Shown one piece after another: positions 6,666-13,219 of a stretch of 24,155 nt of DNA. The position numbers were made by a program, and so were the translations under genes. The stretch is taken from the NCBI GenBank assembly GCA_031976395.1, contig DALYLJ010000033.1, positions 1-24,155 on the forward strand. The letters run 5' to 3'. The DNA is from UBA11164 sp002420085. Lineage in GTDB: Bacteria > Pseudomonadota > Gammaproteobacteria > Xanthomonadales > Xanthomonadaceae. Within the stretch, counting starts at the first letter, position 1. Each line of letters begins with the position of its first letter. The notes beneath the pieces were generated by a model. It was not told the origin of the DNA. It saw only the letters and a program-made list of their open reading frames with translations, and searched no databases.

Positions 6666-7916
6666 ATGCATGACGACCAGACCAGTTTCGCGGATCGAAC
6701 CGCATTCATCGTCGAGTTGGCGCGCCGTCTGCACACCTATGGCACCAATTCGCCACGTCTGGAGGCGGCCCTGACCCGTGCCTCCGAGCGGCTGGGTCTG
6801 CGCTGTGAAGTCTGGTCGAACCCGACCGGAATCATCATCAGTTTCGGTGGCGGCAGCGAGGCCAGTATCGGCGCTGAGAGCACGCGGGTGCTGCGGCTGC
6901 CGCCAGGCGACGTCGATCTGCGCAAGCTGTGCGAGGCCGATGCCATCGCCGAACGGGTGATGATCGGGGAACTCGAACTGCGCGGTGGGCTGGCTGCCTT
7001 GCGCGCACTCGATCGGCCGGCGTCCTCGATCACCCGCTGGCGTTCGGCGGCCAGTTTCGGACTGGCTTCGGCATCGGTGGCCGGGTTGTTTGGCGGTGGT
7101 CTGGCCGAAATCTCGGTGGCGGCGACCATCGGGCTGATGATCGGCATGCTCACGGTATTCGGGTCCGGCTCACCCCGCGTCGCCGAAGCATCCGATGCAC
7201 TCGCTGCATTCGTCGCCAGTCTGTTTGCGGCGGCGATCGCCAGTTTCGTGCTGCCATTGGCGCTCAAGCCGGTGATCATCGCGGCCCTGATCGTGCTGTT
7301 GCCCGGCATGACCCTGACCGTGGCCGCTGCCGAGTTGACCAGCCAGCATCTGGTGTCGGGCACCGCGCGCTTTGCCGGTGCCATGGCGACCCTCGCCAAA
7401 CTGACCTTCGGGACGGTTGCTGCCAACGAACTGGTCCGCTTCCTGGGTTGGCTGCCAATGGAATCGAGTCTGGCCGGTGCGCCGGTCTGGCTGGAATTGC
7501 TGTCGCTGCTGACCGCCGGATTTTCGTTCGCGGTGTTGTTCCAGGCGGCCTATCGCGACTATCCGCTGGTGATGCTGGCGGCGGGACTGAGCTATGCCAT
7601 TACCCGCCTGTCCGGGTTGTGGTTGAACACCGGGCCGGGTGATTTTCCGACCGGGGTGTTCCTTTCCGCGATGACCGTGACCGCACTGGGCAATCTCTAT
7701 GCCCGCTGGCGTAATCGACCCGGCGCGGTGATCCGGGTTCCAGGAATCATCCTGATGGTTCCGGGCAGTGTCGGATTTCGCAGCCTGAGCTCGCTGATGG
7801 AAGGCGACGTTCTGGTTGGATTGGACACCGCCCGAATACTGGTTGTCGCCCTGGTTGCCCTGGTTGCGGGCCTGTTGTTCGGCAATCTGATTGCCCCGGC
7901 CCGACGCAGCCTGTGA
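6666..7916 (+). CDS. Threonine/serine exporter family protein (single-chain ThrE type)
   Basis: This is a 416-residue membrane protein. The soluble N-terminus has the ThrE/DUF1212 pattern: FIVELARRLHTYGTNSPRLE at about residues 14-33, then VWSNPTGIIISFG. The first hydrophobic block follows at about 125-250 (LASASVAGLFGGGLAEI, then PVIIAALIVLLPGMTLTVAA with a PG kink, then TARFAGAMATLAKL). The second block (about 265-412) matches the ThrE_2/YjjB part and contains FPTGVFLSAMTVTALGNLYARW and IILMVPGSVGFRSL. In E. coli these two parts are separate proteins (YjjP and YjjB); here they are one chain, as in Corynebacterium ThrE. The probable role is proton-driven efflux of small amino or dicarboxylic acids. 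It is transcribed alone, divergent from the EamA gene. Confidence 0.9.
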   Translation: MHDDQTSFADRTAFIVELARRLHTYGTNSPRLEAALTRASERLGLRCEVWSNPTGIIISFGGGSEASIGAESTRVLRLPPGDVDLRKLCEADAIAERVMIGELELRGGLAALRALDRPASSITRWRSAASFGLASASVAGLFGGGLAEISVAATIGLMIGMLTVFGSGSPRVAEASDALAAFVASLFAAAIASFVLPLALKPVIIAALIVLLPGMTLTVAAAELTSQHLVSGTARFAGAMATLAKLTFGTVAANELVRFLGWLPMESSLAGAPVWLELLSLLTAGFSFAVLFQAAYRDYPLVMLAAGLSYAITRLSGLWLNTGPGDFPTGVFLSAMTVTALGNLYARWRNRPGAVIRVPGIILMVPGSVGFRSLSSLMEGDVLVGLDTARILVVALVALVAGLLFGNLIAPARRSL

Positions 7917-8178
7917 AGGCAATCACGATTTTCCGGGAGTGTCGGCGATTGCCAGCGGCAAAGCGCTCGCTCGCGCTGCGCTGCCGGCCTTGGCTGTCCG
8001 GGCTGGAGTACCCAGTCGTTCGGTTTCGGTAATTCTGATCACTGCATATCGGGGCAGTGAGTGGTGGCGAATCGGATCGAATGCGGCACTCTGGAATCAG
8101 AGTTACATCCCGGATGCGGGTCGTATCACGCCGTGTTGCAAGGCATCGCAGTTCTGGCGTGTGCCATCGGCTGATCCC

Positions 8179-8207
8179 GGCGCGTCCGGCGCTTGGCCAG
8201 ACGCGCC
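8179..8207. terminator. Strong hairpin in the convergent intergenic region
   Basis: GGCGCGTC (8179-8186) pairs exactly with GACGCGCC (8200-8207). After one mismatch, GGC (8188-8190) pairs with GCC (8196-8198) around a 5-base loop. There is no T-tract. It lies about 260 bases past the ThrE-type gene, so it may be a distal bidirectional terminator or simply a structured repeat. Confidence 0.4.
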
Positions 8208-8308
8208 CCTGATGGGAATGATCGACGCCATTCCATCGGTACCACTCCATCGGCGCCAATCTGGCGCCGCCAATCCGATTCTGGCCTGCCCCTGTAGTCG
8301 GGCTTGGG

Positions 8309-8374
8309 TGTCCGCGATCGGATTCGTGATCGGATTGTCCGCGATCGGATTGCGCGATCGGATCGGGATCGGAT
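8309..8374. repeat. Cluster of five GATCGGAT direct repeats
   Basis: GATCGGAT occurs at 8316, 8328, 8343, 8356 and 8367 (start positions). The first and third copies are part of a longer 16-base direct repeat, TGTCCGCGATCGGATT, at 8309-8324 and 8336-8351, 27 bases apart. Seven GATC sites fall within about 65 bases. It is just downstream of the H-NS gene end. The origin may be slippage, or it may be a protein-binding or methylation-dense site; nothing in the sequence decides. Confidence 0.8.
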
Positions 8375-8381
8375 CCCTGTG

Positions 8382-8399
8382 GCAGCCATCCGTGGCTGC
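8382..8399 (-). terminator. Terminator-like hairpin downstream of the H-NS gene
   Basis: GCAGCCA and TGGCTGC form a perfect 7-bp stem with a 4-base loop, 25 bases past the H-NS stop at 8424. There is no T-run follows on the minus strand, so efficiency is uncertain. Confidence 0.5.
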
Positions 8400-8423
8400 G
8401 TCATCAGGCAATGCTTGGCAGGT

Positions 8424-8732
8424 TCAGACCGCCAGGTCTTCCTTGCTCTTGCCGGCGGCCAGGGCATCCTTGAACCAGCCCGGACGCTTGCCGCGGCCCG
8501 ACCAGGTCTGCGACGGATTGGCCGGGTTCTGGTACTTGACCGGTGCCTTTTCACCCTTGCCACCGCCGCCGAACAGATCTTCAATGGTGTAGCCCAACGA
8601 CTTGGCGTATTGGGTGACCTGCCGGCGGGCATCACCCAGTTGTTGACGGAACAGGGCCTTGCGCTGCTTGTTTGCTTCGGCCACCAGGGCTTCGAGTTCG
8701 GCAGGGGTAAATTTGCTCAGATCGATGCTCAT
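8424..8732 (-). CDS. H-NS family nucleoid-associated protein
   Basis: This is a 102-residue protein in the usual size range for short H-NS proteins. Residues 1-38 (LSKFTPAELEALVAEANKQR) are a charged helix for oligomerisation. A glycine/lysine linker (GGGGKGEKAPVKYQNP, about 55-70) follows, and then the DNA-binding motif TWSGRGKRPGWF at about 76-87, with GRG being the AT-hook-like loop that enters the minor groove. The ATG at 8732 has GAGGAG 8 bases upstream. H-NS proteins bind AT-rich DNA and silence acquired genes. In so GC-rich a chromosome this loop would pick out foreign DNA. The long upstream non-coding stretch suggests it is regulated on its own. The type resembles the H-NS-like proteins of Xanthomonas and Burkholderia more than enterobacterial H-NS. 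Confidence 0.95.
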   Translation of the reverse strand: MSIDLSKFTPAELEALVAEANKQRKALFRQQLGDARRQVTQYAKSLGYTIEDLFGGGGKGEKAPVKYQNPANPSQTWSGRGKRPGWFKDALAAGKSKEDLAV

Positions 8733-8819
8733 TAGTCGTACTCCTCGGGCAATCAGTGATCTTGGGTCTGGATGTGGAATTCATGAAGACCGGTCCAGTG
8801 ATCCCGGAATTCGCCGCGA

Positions 8820-8828
8820 ATTGTAACA
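8820..8828 (-). promoter_or_regulatory. Possible extended -10 promoter of the H-NS gene
   Basis: Read on the minus strand this is TGT-TACAAT, an extended -10 (TGn plus TACAAT). The -35 candidate TGGTCT with an 18-base spacer is weak, as is usual with extended -10 promoters. It would give a leader of roughly 80 bases before the ATG at 8732. It is one of the few AT-rich spots in the region. Confidence 0.4.
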
Positions 8829-9004
8829 GGACATCGGCAAAGAAGACCAGTCCCTCGGCGCTCGTCGAGTACGCCGCCATTGCAGTAGAGATGGCCGGAT
8901 GTCGGTAATGTCATCGTTTCGATAGCGGACATGGCCGGAGCAGCACCGACAGTGCCATCCGCGCGGGTAAGGGATGATCGGTTTCGCCTGTGTCGGCACC
9001 GCTC

Positions 9005-9132
9005 GGTGGCATGATCGCAGGATTGGCCCGGTGGCTTCGAGTAATGGCTATCGTCCCCGCTGCTGCCGGCCGATGGCAGTGGCATCGACCGCGTTGCCGA
9101 ATCGGTGGCATCCAACGGTAGACTGGTGGCAT
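9005..9132 (+). repeat. Direct repeats of GGTGGCAT around the ompR-like promoter
   Basis: Exact GGTGGCAT occurs at 9005-9012, 9104-9111 and 9125-9132; near matches are GGTGGCTT at 9030-9037 and AGTGGCAT at 9078-9085. The start-to-start distances are 25, 48, 26 and 21 bases. The last three copies straddle the candidate promoter at 9094-9124. They are repeated operator-like half sites; the protein that would bind is unknown. Confidence 0.5.
9094..9124 (+). promoter_or_regulatory. Possible promoter of the OmpR/EnvZ-like operon
   Basis: TTGCCG (9094-9099) and TAGACT (9119-9124) match four of six bases each to the -35 and -10 consensus, with a rather long 19-base spacer. Transcription would start near 9131, about 23 bases before the ATG. 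A GGTGGCAT octamer lies in the spacer and another at the start site, which would suit repression. Confidence 0.33.
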
Positions 9133-9153
9133 TCCTGCCAGCGACCGGCCGCG

Positions 9154-9897
9154 ATGCACGCCAATCCCGCACCGACCCTGTTGGTGGTCGATGACGATGA
9201 GGAAATCCGCTCACTGTTGGCCCGCTACCTGTCCGAACATGGTTTTCGGACCCTGGTTGCGGCCGATGGCGAGTCGATGCGCGCCAGCCTGGCCCGGCAG
9301 GCGGTGGATCTGATCGTGCTCGATCTCATGCTGCCTGGCGAGGATGGCCTCAGTCTGTGCCGTTGGCTCAGGCTGACCGATTCGACACCGGTAATCTTTC
9401 TGACCGCCCGTGATGACCGCACCGAGCGTGTGGTCGGTCTGGAAGTGGGCGGTGACGACTACGTCACCAAGCCATTCGATCCGCGTGAACTGGTCGCGCG
9501 GATTCGCGCCATCCTGCGCCGCACCCGTGGCCAGGCCGAGGTGTCGGCTGCGGCGATGGTTCAGGGCGATCGATCCGGCGACCGGTTTCGCTTCGATGGC
9601 TGGCTGCTCGACGCCCGTGGCCGGCGCTTGATCGCCCCGTCCGGCCAAGTGGTCGAACTGAGTCCAGGCGAATTCGACCTTTTGCTGGTATTCGTCGAGA
9701 GTCCGCGCCGGGTGCTCGATCGCGATCATCTGCTGGATCGGACCCGTGGTCGAGGTTTCACCCCGTTCGACCGCAGTATCGACGTGCAGATCAGCCGATT
9801 GCGCCGCAAACTCGAACGGTCGGCCGATGCGCCGGCCCTGATCCGGACCGTGCGTGGAGCCGGCTATGTGTTCGCTGCCCGAGTCGAGCGCGGATGA
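9154..9897 (+). CDS. ompR: OmpR-family response regulator
   Basis: This is a 247-residue regulator. The receiver domain is residues 8-122: acidic cluster DDD at 13-15, phospho-acceptor Asp57 in VLDLMLPGEDGLSLCRWLR, Thr84 (FLTAR) and Lys106 (TKPFDPREL). A linker (about 125-145) leads to the winged-helix domain (about 147-243) with VVELSPGEFDLL, DHLLDRTRGRGFTPFDRSID, VQISRLRRKLE and IRTVRGAGYVF. The receiver sequence is very close to E. coli OmpR (LMLPGEDGLS, VGLEVGGDDYVTKPF). The ATG at 9154 is chosen because the REC domain begins a few residues later; the ribosome site is weak. The stop overlaps the kinase ATG (ATGA). Osmotic or envelope-stress control of porins is the family role, but the actual targets here are unknown. 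Confidence 0.92.
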   Translation: MHANPAPTLLVVDDDEEIRSLLARYLSEHGFRTLVAADGESMRASLARQAVDLIVLDLMLPGEDGLSLCRWLRLTDSTPVIFLTARDDRTERVVGLEVGGDDYVTKPFDPRELVARIRAILRRTRGQAEVSAAAMVQGDRSGDRFRFDGWLLDARGRRLIAPSGQVVELSPGEFDLLLVFVESPRRVLDRDHLLDRTRGRGFTPFDRSIDVQISRLRRKLERSADAPALIRTVRGAGYVFAARVERG

Positions 9898-11321
9898 GAC
9901 TCTGGCCGCGAACCCTGCGAGGTCGCACCATTGCCCTGGTGGCGATCGGTGCCCTGGTCTCGCATCTGATCGGCCTGGCCTTGTATGCCGGATTCAATGC
10001 CTCCGAGTTGAGTGCTGCCCGCGAGCAGGTGGTGGTCGAGCGTCTGGCGACCGCAGCCAAGTCGCTGGAGCGGTTGTCGCTGCCGCGTCGCGAGGAGATC
10101 GTGGCCGAACTGTCCGAGCCCGGCTTCCAGTTGCAACTGGGTGAGGACAGCCACGTCGCGCCGGCCGACTCCGGAGAAGAAGACACCCAGTCGGTGCGTG
10201 CCAACCTGGCCCTGGCCTTGGCCATGCCGGCCGATACTCGGGTGTTCGCCGATTACGAGTTGCCGATCCCGCCCGGTTTCGTCGGACCGTTGGCCTTCGA
10301 TGCCGATCCGCAGCGGGCGATCCTGGCCGAGCGGGTGGCGCAGTGGTTTCGGTTCCGCGAGGATCTATTCATATCGCTGCGCCTGTCCGATGGCCAATGG
10401 CTCAATGCCCGTGTTCGCGGCCGCCCTGGCGAGTTGGTCGTCAATGATGGCCTGCTGTGGTCGCTGGCCCTGGTCGCACTGACGGTGTCGATCCTGACCG
10501 CGTGGGCGGTGGCCCGGCCGCTGGCGGGCCTGAAGCGGGTCGCTCGGGCCGCCGAGGCATTGGGTGTCGATGTCGGCAGCGCGCCACCTCTGCCCGAGGC
10601 CGGGCCGCCGGAGATCGCCCGCACAGCGCGTGCCTTCAACCGGATGAGCGAGCGGATCCGCACGCTGATCGAGGATCGGACTCGGATGTTCGCCGCCATG
10701 TCGCACGATCTGCGCACGCCCCTGACCCGCATGCGTCTGCGCGCCGAGTTCGTCGAACAGCCCGAGCAACGCGAACGCATGCTGCGCGACATCGCTGCGA
10801 TGGAGACGATGGTTTCGGTCAGTTTGCGCTATCTGCGTGATGGCATGGACGGTGAAACGCGGGAACGGATCGATTTCGTGGGGTTCATGGTCGATCTGTG
10901 CCTGGACATGGACCTCGATCCACCCGAGTTCCGACTTCAGGGTGCCCGGCGGATCCGGGTCGAGGCCGCTCCGGTGGCGTTGCGGCGAGCGTTCGCGAAC
11001 GTCCTCGACAATGCTCGTCAGTACGGCAATACGGTCGAGGTGCGGGTGTCCTGTCGCGATCGCGACATCCTGGTCGAGGTGGCCGATCGCGGTCCGGGCA
11101 TCGCAATTGAGGAACGTGAGAACGTGTTCAAGCCCTACTATCGGCTTGATCCGTCGCGCAATGAGCGTACCGGTGGTTCTGGACTGGGTCTGGCGATCGC
11201 CCGTTCGACCATCCGTGCGCACGGCGGCGACATCGAACTGGCCGAGCGCGAGGGCGGAGGCTTGGTCGTCCGGATCGTCCTGCCACTGACCGGTCATCCT
11301 GCGCGGTCGGCGAATGCCTGA
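9894..11321 (+). CDS. envZ: EnvZ-like sensor histidine kinase
   Basis: This is a 475-residue kinase. The first membrane helix is at about residues 11-32, a periplasmic domain follows at about 33-187 (acidic patch PADSGEEDTQS near 90-100), the second helix is at about 188-206, and then a HAMP domain (ARPLAGLKRVARAAEALG; ending AFNRMSERIRTLIEDR at 247-262). The phospho-acceptor is His271 in FAAMSHDLRTPLTRMRLR, almost the EnvZ sequence. The N box is FANVLDNARQYG with Asn373. G1 is DRGPGI (398-403). G2 is GGSGLGLAIA (427-436). All catalytic elements are present. The ATG overlaps the regulator stop, so both are made from one transcript. The periplasmic domain is not recognisably like that of E. 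coli EnvZ, so the signal may differ. Confidence 0.92.
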   Translation: MRLWPRTLRGRTIALVAIGALVSHLIGLALYAGFNASELSAAREQVVVERLATAAKSLERLSLPRREEIVAELSEPGFQLQLGEDSHVAPADSGEEDTQSVRANLALALAMPADTRVFADYELPIPPGFVGPLAFDADPQRAILAERVAQWFRFREDLFISLRLSDGQWLNARVRGRPGELVVNDGLLWSLALVALTVSILTAWAVARPLAGLKRVARAAEALGVDVGSAPPLPEAGPPEIARTARAFNRMSERIRTLIEDRTRMFAAMSHDLRTPLTRMRLRAEFVEQPEQRERMLRDIAAMETMVSVSLRYLRDGMDGETRERIDFVGFMVDLCLDMDLDPPEFRLQGARRIRVEAAPVALRRAFANVLDNARQYGNTVEVRVSCRDRDILVEVADRGPGIAIEERENVFKPYYRLDPSRNERTGGSGLGLAIARSTIRAHGGDIELAEREGGGLVVRIVLPLTGHPARSANA

Positions 11322-11346
11322 GCGCTGCCCCGGCGTGATCGCCGCT

Positions 11347-11393
11347 GTTACCGTCGGTTACAGAAACGAGTGAATCGGAAACGCTCGGGTTAC
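11347..11393 (+). promoter_or_regulatory. OmpR-type direct repeats upstream of the GMC oxidoreductase gene
   Basis: GTTAC occurs at 11347-11351 and 11357-11361, exactly 10 bases apart, and again at 11389-11393. GAAACG occurs at 11363-11368 and 11378-11383. OmpR/PhoB-type regulators bind tandem half sites about one helical turn apart, and GTTAC/GAAAC words occur in such sites. The adjacent upstream genes encode exactly such a regulator. The 94-base gap between the kinase stop and the next ATG holds all of these words. Confidence 0.35.
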
Positions 11394-11415
11394 CGACCCA
11401 GGCGATCCTGTCGCG

Positions 11416-13104
11416 ATGAAAATCGATCTACGGGAATTCGCGCGATCGCAGCCGGCACCGCGATCGTCTTCGCAGCCGGCATCTTCGCAGCCGGCCGACA
11501 TCCAGGCCGATCTGTGCATCATCGGAGCCGGCATCGCCGGCATCTCGATCGCCCGCAGTCTGCTCGGCAGCGGCCTTAAGGTCGTTCTGCTGGAAAGCGG
11601 CGGCGTCGATCACGAACCGGCGGTCCAGGCGTTGACGGCCGGCGACAGCATCGGTTTCGATTATTACCCGCTGATCGACAGCCGGCTGCGGATGTTCGGC
11701 GGCACCACGGCCATCTGGGGCGGTCGGGTAGCGATGCTCGATGACATCGACTTCCATCCGCGTGACTGGGTGCCGGACAGCGGCTGGCCATTCCCGATCG
11801 CGACCCTGCTCCCCTGGTACGACCGCGCTCGGCAGGCATTGGACTTGTCGGCGGCAAGCCTCGACGAATCCCTGTTCGAGCAACTCGGCCTCCAGGCGCC
11901 GGCGTTCGATCCGGAGTGGCTGCGGGTGGCGTTCTGGCAGTTCGATCGCATGCCGCATCGCTACGGGCTGCATCGCTGCGCGGATCTGATCGCCGATCCG
12001 GACACCACGATCGTGCTGCACGCCACCGCGACCCACATCCAGGCCGATCCGGATGGCCGGCGCATTCATCATGTCGAGGTCGCCGATGTCAGTGGCGCCC
12101 GGGCGACCGTGCAAGCGCGCCGCTTCGTACTGGCGGCCGGTGGCATCGACAACCCACGTCTGTTGCTGGCTTCGCGTGATGTCGTGCCAACCGGACTCGG
12201 CAATGGTCATGATCTGGTCGGCCGTTATTTCATGGAACACCCGCATGCGCGTGGTGGCCGGGTGCGGTTCAAGCGGCCGTGGTCCTCGCTCGACACGCTG
12301 ATGGTCAGGAAGGCGCTGGGCGGCGAGCGGTTCGTGCCGTGTTTCCGACCCGGTGAAGCCTTGCAGCGGCGGGCCGGCATCCTCAACACCTCGTTCGCCC
12401 TCGGCGTCCGTCAGCATCCGGACCAGCGCATGCAACTGGCCGTCCGGCTGTACCAGGCCGCCAAGCATTCGCTGGCTCCGACCCGTGCCAATCGCAGCCT
12501 GTGGCAGTCGCTCAAGCGGTCCCTGCATTTCCTGCAACGGCACACCGATCCGCTGCGACCCTGGTTGCTCGACCGACTCGATCGGCGCGGCATCTATGCC
12601 GTGGTGCGTGCTGAGCAGGCACCCAATCCGGCCAGCCGGGTCCAACTCGGCAGCGAGTGCGATGCGCTGGGTGTTCCCCGTGCCGACCTCGACTGGCAAT
12701 TGTCCGATCTCGACAAGCGCAGCGTCCGGGTGTTGATGGAGGCGTTCGACCGTGAACTGCGCCGGCTCGATCTGGGCCACGTGGAACTGCCCGAGTGGCT
12801 GCTCGACGAGGGCCGGCCGTGGCGCATCGATCCGCTGGTGAGCGGGCATCCGATCGGTGGCTATCACCACATCGGCACGACCCGGATGGCCAGCGACGCC
12901 GGCAAGGGCGTGGTCGATGCCGAGGGGCGGGTGTTCGGACTGGCCAATCTGTACGTGGCCGGAAGCTCGGTGTTTCCGACCTCCGGCTGGGCCAATCCGA
13001 CCCTGACCCTGCTGGCCCTGAGCCTGCGTCTGGCCGAACATCTCAGCCAGGCACTGAGGGACGAGTGCCGACCGATCGAACTCGACCGGCAACGGGTGGC
13101 CTGA
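11416..13104 (+). CDS. GMC family FAD-dependent oxidoreductase
   Basis: This is a 562-residue flavoenzyme. The N-terminus (residues 8-29) is Ser/Pro/Gln/Ala-rich, with SQPASSQPA from a 15-base direct repeat in the DNA. The FAD Rossmann motif is IGAGIAGISIARSL (about 36-49), then VVLLESGG. The second GMC motif is FGGTTAIWGGR (about 94-104). AAGGIDNPRLLL (about 237-248) is the third FAD contact. The C-terminus carries HHIGTTRMASDAGKGVVD (about 480-497), FGLANLYVAGSSVFPTSGWA and NPTLTLLALSL, matching the catalytic His and Asn regions. No signal peptide or twin-arginine motif is seen, so the enzyme is probably cytoplasmic or membrane-associated. The family oxidises alcohols, sugars or sterol-like substrates; the substrate is unknown. 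It follows the OmpR/EnvZ-like genes by 94 bases on the same strand. Confidence 0.92.
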   Translation: MKIDLREFARSQPAPRSSSQPASSQPADIQADLCIIGAGIAGISIARSLLGSGLKVVLLESGGVDHEPAVQALTAGDSIGFDYYPLIDSRLRMFGGTTAIWGGRVAMLDDIDFHPRDWVPDSGWPFPIATLLPWYDRARQALDLSAASLDESLFEQLGLQAPAFDPEWLRVAFWQFDRMPHRYGLHRCADLIADPDTTIVLHATATHIQADPDGRRIHHVEVADVSGARATVQARRFVLAAGGIDNPRLLLASRDVVPTGLGNGHDLVGRYFMEHPHARGGRVRFKRPWSSLDTLMVRKALGGERFVPCFRPGEALQRRAGILNTSFALGVRQHPDQRMQLAVRLYQAAKHSLAPTRANRSLWQSLKRSLHFLQRHTDPLRPWLLDRLDRRGIYAVVRAEQAPNPASRVQLGSECDALGVPRADLDWQLSDLDKRSVRVLMEAFDRELRRLDLGHVELPEWLLDEGRPWRIDPLVSGHPIGGYHHIGTTRMASDAGKGVVDAEGRVFGLANLYVAGSSVFPTSGWANPTLTLLALSLRLAEHLSQALRDECRPIELDRQRVA

Positions 13105-13166
13105 CAGACGGTGCGGACAGCCTGAGGCTGACCGGCTGGCGGGCCGATCCGTCCGGCTGGCCCGAT

Positions 13167-13208
13167 CGATCCGGACCGGTCGATCCGGACCGGTCGATCT
13201 GGACCGAT
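13167..13208. repeat. Three tandem copies of a 14-bp unit
   Basis: CGATCCGGACCGGT is present exactly at 13167-13180 and 13181-13194, and a degenerate third copy (CGATCTGGACCGAT) is at 13195-13208. Each copy boundary includes the palindrome GACCGGTC. It sits between the convergent ends of the GMC gene and proS. It could act as a structured terminator for both, but has no T-tract. Confidence 0.85.
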
Positions 13209-13219
13209 TGCGGTGAGGA

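Larger units (their letters stand above)
7917..8423. other. 507-base convergent intergenic region, no gene seen, rich in hairpins and repeats
   Basis: This lies between the ends of the ThrE-type gene and the H-NS gene. The reading frames across it are Arg/Ser/Ile-rich, overlap real genes, and have no family resemblance. It contains GGCAATC (7918-7924) with its complement at 7947-7953 directly after the ThrE stop, a 6-bp hairpin with a GAAT loop at 8088-8103, a strong hairpin at 8179-8207, the GATCGGAT cluster at 8309-8374, and a 7-bp hairpin at 8382-8399. A small RNA or an eroded gene cannot be excluded. Confidence 0.6.
8733..9153. other. 421-base divergent regulatory region between the H-NS and OmpR-like genes
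   Basis: No gene is supported here. The frame upstream of the OmpR-like start is open to 8974, but its residues (RWHDRRIGPVASSNG and so on) are not response-regulator-like. The stretch carries the probable H-NS promoter (8820-8828), a possible promoter for the two-component pair (9094-9124), and repeated GGTGGCAT-type octamers between 9005 and 9132. Confidence 0.6.

Noticed and set aside
8309..8374. CRISPR array
   Set aside because: The repeats are only 8-16 bases at irregular 11-15 base spacing with no spacer-like unique units and no cas genes.
7891..8592. Possible gene(s) in the 7917-8423 gap
   Set aside because: The frames overlap the ends of thrE and the H-NS gene, contain repeat-derived Ile-Gly-Leu or Arg-Ser strings, and lack ribosome sites and family resemblance.
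8974..9153. N-terminal extension of the OmpR-like protein
   Set aside because: The residues are Arg/Trp-rich, unlike any receiver domain, and overlap repeats and a likely promoter; the ATG at 9154 begins directly before the receiver domain.
11428..13092. A 554-codon open frame on the minus strand opposite the GMC gene
   Set aside because: It mirrors the GMC oxidoreductase exactly, is rich in Gln/Arg/Gly/His without any family motif, and follows from the GC-rich third codon positions of the real gene.
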